DNA of 7,904 bases, taken from Roseibacillus sp. Its GTDB lineage: Bacteria > Verrucomicrobiota > Verrucomicrobiae > Verrucomicrobiales > Akkermansiaceae. The stretch is from positions 7,276-15,179 of the forward strand of contig PBNG01000060.1 of NCBI GenBank assembly GCA_002723015.1, given 5' to 3'. A program made the translations under genes and the position numbers. Numbering within the stretch: position 1 is the first letter of the stretch; each line of letters begins with the position of its first letter. Below are positions 4,452 to 7,904 of this stretch, piece after piece. The notes beneath the pieces were generated by a model. That model was not told where the DNA came from. It ran no database searches and saw only the letters and a program-made list of their open reading frames with translations.

Positions 4452-7421
4452 ATGCGCTCAATGCTTCACCACGATTTCAAGCTAGCTCTCATCGTTCTAT
4501 TGGCTTGCTCTTTTTTCACCCCGGCTGAGGCCAGAAAAATCAATCTTGGGGTTAAGCCGGGGCTGCATTTCGAGCCCAAGATCCTCCACGTCCTTCCCGG
4601 GGAGGACGTCGAGTTGACGTTCGATAACACGGACCTGATGATGCATAACTTCGTCTTGGTTGAACCAGGCGCTCGCATGGAGATCGTCGAAGCTGCAAAC
4701 GCACTTGGTGAAAAAGGTCCCGGCCTCCATTACGTCCCGGATTCCGCAAAAGTGCTCGCCTCTACCCCCGTGGTCCTGCCTAAGAAAAAATCGACCATCC
4801 GCTTCAAGGCTCCCGTCACGGAAGGAAAATATCCTTACGTATGTACCTTTCCCGGCCACGGATTTCTGATGCACGGCACGCTCTTCGTGGCAAAAAACGA
4901 ACCCAAGGAGCTTGCCGCAGGCCCGACCAAGAATGCGGGGTCACCGGTGGGCGTTCCCGAGGAACTGGAATCGACCCTTTTCTCTCCCAAAACCGTGACT
5001 CCCTGCGTGGCTTGCATCGGCGTCGCGCCTACGGGAGAGGTCTACGTCGGGGTCGACCAGATCGGTTCGCTGGGTAAGGGAGGAGGGAAGGGCAGGATCA
5101 TCCGTCTGGTCGATAAGGATCACGATGGGGTGTCCGATTATCGGACCGAATACGCCTTGATTGATAACCCGCGGGGCATTGTGCCGGTCGGAGACAAACT
5201 CTACGTGCTTCACGCGAAGTGGGGAAAAGGGACCCAGTTCGATGGAATGTTTCTTTCCGTCCTTGAGGACAAGGACGGGGATGGGATGGCAGATGGACCA
5301 CCCAAACACCTGGTCAAGGAGATCAGCACGCGAAAGTTCAACCAGTCCCGGGGAGTAGATCATACCACCAATGGAATCCGAATGGGGATCGACGGTTGGA
5401 TTTACGTTGCAGTGGGAGACTTCGGTTTTGTTGACGCGGAAGGGACAGATGGGACGAAGCTAACCATGTACGGAGGTGGGATCATACGGGTTCGGCCCGA
5501 TGGGACCGAGTTGGAAACCTACGCCGATGGCCTGAGAAACATCTACGACGTGGCCATCGATCCCTTCATGAACGTATTCACCCGGGGCAACACCAACGAC
5601 GGTGGGGGCTGGAACATGCGCTTCATCCATGAAATCCAGACTGGCGAATATGGCTACCCCGAGCTGTTCAAGCGCTACACCAGCGAGATCATCCCCGCTC
5701 TCGTCGACGTTGGCGGCGGTTCCGGGACAGGAGCCATGTTCTTCGACGAGCCGGGTTGGCCGGACAAGTACAACGATGTCCCCATGATGTGCGACTGGGG
5801 TCGGGGCCAGCTATTTATCCACCGGGTTACACCCGATGGAGCCAGTTTTACCCAGAATCAGGAGAGCTTCATCAAATGCGGAAGAATCACCGACGTTGAC
5901 TGCGATGGCTCAGGGCGTCTCTTCATCGGTAGCTGGGGCAACTCCGGATTCAAGGGCGGGACTGATGGATACGTCGCACGGGTGGTTCCAAAGGGATGGA
6001 AGTACAAGGAGTTTCCCGACCTGCGAAAGCGTAGCGAGGCCGACCTGGTCAACATGCTCACTACCCCCAGCGCCAAGACGAGGCTGCACGCCCAGCAGGA
6101 AATTCTCCGGCGAGGAGGGGAGGGCCGGGAAGTCTTGGCGGTTGCCATGAACAAGAAGCTAACCCCCAGGACCCGTGTAGCCGCAATCTTTACCCTGAAG
6201 CAGCTGCTCGGAACCAAGTCCCACAAGGATCTTCTTAAGCTGGTCGACGATCCCGCTGTTACGGAGCATGCCCTGCGGGCGCTGGCCGACCGAAGAACCG
6301 AGGTCGAGGGAATCCCCCAGGCTCCCTTTGCCAAGGCTCTCAAAAGTACGAACCCACGTGTCCAGGTAGCGGCTGCGGTAGCTCTTGGCCGTCTCGGAGA
6401 GAAGTCGGCGGCTAAGGCCCTGCTCGCCGTTTCCAGCCCTCCGGCCACGGACCCCTTGCCGGTTTTCAAAGCGCCTGCCCCGGTGGATTCTGGCCCCCAA
6501 GGAGTTCACCAGAGCCCGCTTATCGATGGAAAAAAAACGCATTCATTCGACGTCGATGTCTCTGGCTGGAAAGAGCTCTATCTGATGATCGGGGATGGTG
6601 ACAACGGCGACGGCAACGACCACGGTGCCTGGTTCGAACCGACCTTGGTTAAGAAGGACGGATCCGTTATCAGGCTAACTGACCTCAAGTGGTCCCAGGC
6701 CACCCAAGGTTGGGGGAAGACGGGGGCGGGCATCAGTGCGACGGGGGCGAAACTCGTACGCTCGGACAAAAAAGCCATGGCCTTTGGAATTGGGTCCCAT
6801 GCGGTGAGCGTCATTTCCTACAAGAATTTGCCCCCTGAGATCACGCGATTCAAGTGCGTGGCCGGTTTGGCCGACACACACGGTGGTGGACGGGTCCGGT
6901 TTTACGTCAGCAACAAGGTAACCAAGAAATTCGCCGGTGGTGGCAAAAAGGAAGTCGTCGAAGGCCCGCACGCCACTCCGAACCCGGCATCCATCCTCCC
7001 CCACGTTGCCCGCAAAGCCTTGGTTGCCTTGCAAGCTGGGCTGGCTTGCGTGGATGCAATCGGCACGCCCCATCAAAGCGGGGCACTGATGGCCCTCCGC
7101 TATATGCATCACCCGGAAACTGTCGATGCCCTCTTGAAGCGTTTCGAAAAGACTAGCACATCTGAAACCAAACAGCGCATCGCAAGAAGTCTTGTCCGCT
7201 TGGCTAACAAGGAAAAGCTATATCAAGGAGACACTTGGTGGGGCACTCGCCCGGACACCCGTGGCCCATACTACTACCCGACGCCCTGGGAAAAGACTGA
7301 GGAAATTCATCAGGCCCTCGTCAAGGCGGCCGAGACGGGTGATTCCGCCACCCGCTTCGCTATTTCCGAGTTGGCCGAGAAGGATAGAGTAAGCATACCC
7401 GGACTGCCCAAGGGAGACTGA
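4452..7421 (+). CDS. Secreted cupredoxin - PVC-type dehydrogenase propeller - HEAT - NPCBM multidomain protein
   Basis: I choose ATG 4452 (989 residues); GTG 4437 and ATG 4461 are alternatives, and none has a Shine-Dalgarno. Signal peptide: LALIVLLACSFF, then PAEA at about 24-27. Residues 30-147 are an azurin-like cupredoxin with all type-1 copper ligands: H65 (MMHNFVLV), C131, H136 and M140 (CTFPGHGFLM). Residues about 175-515 are the 'putative membrane-bound dehydrogenase' propeller, related to glucose/sorbosone dehydrogenases: DHTTNGIRMGIDGWIYVAVGD region (303-323, H304 the likely catalytic base), GLRNIYDVAIDP (360-371), and calcium-type loops DKDHDG (221-226) and DKDGDG (273-278). HEAT-like helices cover 540-660 and 845-970, and an NPCBM carbohydrate-binding module lies between them at about 690-820 (DVDVSGWKELYLMIGDG, 700-716). 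WWGTRPDTRGPYYYPTPW (929-946) is a motif I associate with this family. Many relatives carry a c-type heme domain; no CxxCH is present here. Likely periplasmic oxidation of a sugar or alcohol with electron transfer through copper; substrate and cofactor are inferred. Confidence 0.92.
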   Translation: MRSMLHHDFKLALIVLLACSFFTPAEARKINLGVKPGLHFEPKILHVLPGEDVELTFDNTDLMMHNFVLVEPGARMEIVEAANALGEKGPGLHYVPDSAKVLASTPVVLPKKKSTIRFKAPVTEGKYPYVCTFPGHGFLMHGTLFVAKNEPKELAAGPTKNAGSPVGVPEELESTLFSPKTVTPCVACIGVAPTGEVYVGVDQIGSLGKGGGKGRIIRLVDKDHDGVSDYRTEYALIDNPRGIVPVGDKLYVLHAKWGKGTQFDGMFLSVLEDKDGDGMADGPPKHLVKEISTRKFNQSRGVDHTTNGIRMGIDGWIYVAVGDFGFVDAEGTDGTKLTMYGGGIIRVRPDGTELETYADGLRNIYDVAIDPFMNVFTRGNTNDGGGWNMRFIHEIQTGEYGYPELFKRYTSEIIPALVDVGGGSGTGAMFFDEPGWPDKYNDVPMMCDWGRGQLFIHRVTPDGASFTQNQESFIKCGRITDVDCDGSGRLFIGSWGNSGFKGGTDGYVARVVPKGWKYKEFPDLRKRSEADLVNMLTTPSAKTRLHAQQEILRRGGEGREVLAVAMNKKLTPRTRVAAIFTLKQLLGTKSHKDLLKLVDDPAVTEHALRALADRRTEVEGIPQAPFAKALKSTNPRVQVAAAVALGRLGEKSAAKALLAVSSPPATDPLPVFKAPAPVDSGPQGVHQSPLIDGKKTHSFDVDVSGWKELYLMIGDGDNGDGNDHGAWFEPTLVKKDGSVIRLTDLKWSQATQGWGKTGAGISATGAKLVRSDKKAMAFGIGSHAVSVISYKNLPPEITRFKCVAGLADTHGGGRVRFYVSNKVTKKFAGGGKKEVVEGPHATPNPASILPHVARKALVALQAGLACVDAIGTPHQSGALMALRYMHHPETVDALLKRFEKTSTSETKQRIARSLVRLANKEKLYQGDTWWGTRPDTRGPYYYPTPWEKTEEIHQALVKAAETGDSATRFAISELAEKDRVSIPGLPKGD

Positions 7422-7422
7422 G

Positions 7423-7450
7423 ACTCGGGGGGATCACGACTTCGAGTTTT
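7423..7450 (+). terminator. Weak possible terminator after the dehydrogenase gene
   Basis: ACTCG (7423-7427) pairs with CGAGT (7443-7447), followed by TTT, giving a run of four T counting the last stem base (7447-7450). It begins two bases past the stop codon. The stem is only 5 bp with a 15-base loop, so it is a weak candidate for a rho-independent terminator. Confidence 0.3.
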
Positions 7451-7631
7451 ACATCCCTTGTGCCTCTGGGCCTGTTTGTCGCTGGTTTCCTGGAGGCCAA
7501 GCCCCAATCGCCAAAAAGGTCAAAAAATTTTAAGGGTCAGCTTTGGGAGAACTTCCCGGAAATGTCATTTCCATGAGACTGGCGCAGAAGTAGAAAATCC
7601 TTTTCGGTGGTCCTTTTGTGAAAAGCCAACC

Positions 7632-7700
7632 TCACACTACAGCGCTTTGTCCGAGCGTTGTCCCAATTAATAAGGCCGCGAACTTTAATAGAATTTTCAT
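7632..7700 (-). pseudogene. Orphan signal-peptide ORF, possible 5' remnant of a truncated secreted-protein gene
   Basis: On the minus strand ATG 7700-7698 opens 22 codons that read as an almost perfect signal peptide: MKILLKFAALL (1-11), then IGTTLGQSAVV (12-22), ending at TGA 7634-7632. The start is preceded by AAGGA with two bases between, close for a Shine-Dalgarno but possible. The reading frame stops just where a mature protein would begin. The other two minus-strand frames after this point give no recognisable domain over the next 60-100 bases. It could be the 5' end of a frameshifted or deleted secreted-protein gene, a short membrane peptide, or chance. I give the remnant explanation only modest weight. 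Confidence 0.35.
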
Positions 7701-7804
7701 TGTCCTTGTCTGCTGTCACCGAGCATCCAGCATAGCGAAAGCCCTTCCAAACTACTGCGTAGGAGGAACAGCTCAATACTCGATACCTAGAAAGAGGAGG
7801 TCGC

Positions 7805-7838
7805 TAACGGTGAAATACCCGCTCGATAACGGTGAAAT
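7805..7838. repeat. Tandem 12-bp direct repeat with 22-bp period
   Basis: TAACGGTGAAAT occurs at 7805-7816 and 7827-7838, a start-to-start distance of 22 bases, close to two helical turns. On the minus strand it reads ATTTCACCGTTA twice, about 105-140 bases upstream of the orphan signal-peptide start at 7700. Such geometry is typical of paired sites for a dimeric transcription regulator that binds one DNA face. No regulator is identified. Confidence 0.4.
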
Positions 7839-7875
7839 CCAGCTTGGCCGTTTGGATTCCAGTTTAGCTTACTAA
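7810..7875 (+). CDS. Doubtful 21-codon mini-ORF with a strong ribosome-binding site
   Basis: GAGGAGG at 7794-7800 stands nine bases ahead of GTG 7810, which opens a 21-residue frame (MKYPLDNGEI, then QLGRLDSSLAY) ending at TAA 7873-7875. This is the best Shine-Dalgarno match in the window, and a second AGGAGG lies at 7761-7766 without a start codon nearby. The peptide has no recognisable feature, and part of it is encoded by the tandem repeat. It may be a leader peptide or simply purine-rich DNA. Confidence 0.15.
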   Translation: MKYPLDNGEIQLGRLDSSLAY

Positions 7876-7900
7876 GAATACTTTGACCCAACGGCCAGGC
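7842..7900. repeat. Long-armed inverted repeat at the right edge
   Basis: GCTTGGCCGTT (7842-7852) pairs with AACGGCCAGGC (7890-7900): 11 positions with one G-T wobble, continuing inward after one mismatch by GG/CC. The 37-base loop is AT-rich and contains a smaller TTAG/CTAA arm pair. It could be a terminator-like or structured RNA element, or a palindromic operator half. It lies at the window edge, so its context is incomplete. Confidence 0.35.
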
Positions 7901-7904
7901 GGTC

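Larger units (their letters stand above)
7422..7904. other. Right-hand stretch without a convincing gene
   Basis: About 480 bases, visibly richer in A and T than the genes to the left, with only short frames on either strand. The longest (7618-7875 plus from GTG, and 7537-7776 minus) give cysteine- and arginine-scattered products with no family likeness, so I do not call them genes. The stretch does contain an orphan signal-peptide ORF, a tandem repeat and an inverted repeat, listed separately. No tRNA or rRNA motif was found. Confidence 0.5.

Noticed and set aside
4992..5030. CVACIG (C185, C188) in the dehydrogenase protein as a heme c site
   Set aside because: The histidine of CxxCH is absent (Ile instead), so covalent heme attachment is not supported.
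5858..6469. 203-codon minus-strand ORF
   Set aside because: It is antisense to the HEAT region of the dehydrogenase protein and has an Arg/Ser/Ala-rich composition typical of a shadow in GC-rich coding DNA.
7388..7576. Plus-strand frame with a hydrophobic stretch (VPLGLFVAGFLEAKPQ) after the dehydrogenase gene
   Set aside because: It has no ATG start (only GTG 7460, inside the hydrophobic run), no Shine-Dalgarno, and ends after about 40 residues without any domain.
1974..7893. 11-base repeat TTGACCCAACG at 1974-1984 and 7883-7893
   Set aside because: An 11-mer shared between two distant points is expected several times by chance in about 7.9 kb on both strands; the flanks do not match.
7846..7893. 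Integron attC-like element (ACCCAAC core beside a GTTTGGA element)
   Set aside because: The order of the two half-sites is opposite to that of an attC site, and GTTTGGA does not fit the GTTRRRY core; no integrase is present.

Overview
The window most likely comes from a bacterium of the Planctomycetes-Verrucomicrobia group, probably a verrucomicrobion. The strongest evidence is the large gene at 4452-7421. It encodes a secreted 'putative membrane-bound dehydrogenase' propeller joined to HEAT repeats and an NPCBM module, an architecture I know essentially only from that group. Two further features fit: a secreted protein with a discoidin-like domain and thrombospondin type 3 repeats at 1-991, and start codons that mostly lack a clear Shine-Dalgarno sequence. 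The phylum is inferred from protein families; no rRNA or other marker gene is present.

Layout. (1) 1-991, minus strand: the N-terminal 330 residues of a secreted calcium-binding repeat protein that runs off the left edge. (2) 992-1118: a short divergent intergenic region. (3) 1119-1952, plus: a complete secreted endonuclease/exonuclease/phosphatase-family enzyme. (4) 1953-2159: a 207-base gap with two perfect 8-bp inverted repeats and a tiny leader ORF whose stop overlaps the next start. (5) 2160-3776, plus: a secreted protein with a glycoside-hydrolase-like barrel. (6) 3796-4194, minus: a small acidic cytoplasmic protein, convergent with gene 5. (7) 4195-4451: an intergenic region with a 9-bp direct repeat and a doubtful 74-codon minus-strand ORF. 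(8) 4452-7421, plus: the cupredoxin-dehydrogenase-HEAT-NPCBM protein. (9) 7422-7904: about 480 bases without a convincing gene. It holds an orphan signal-peptide ORF on the minus strand, a 12-bp tandem direct repeat, a long-armed inverted repeat and a mini-ORF with a strong ribosome-binding site.

Four of the five main proteins carry N-terminal export signals, so this region chiefly encodes envelope or extracellular functions: carbohydrate binding and cleavage, sugar or alcohol oxidation with copper-based electron transfer, and phosphoester hydrolysis. Spacing and changing orientation argue against one operon. A common role in polysaccharide use is plausible but inferred. I see no CRISPR array, phage gene, transposase, tRNA or rRNA. 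The most unusual items are the cupredoxin placed at the N-terminus of a dehydrogenase that lacks a visible c-type heme motif, the ATGA-coupled leader ORF, and the orphan signal peptide with tandem operator-like repeats at the right edge.
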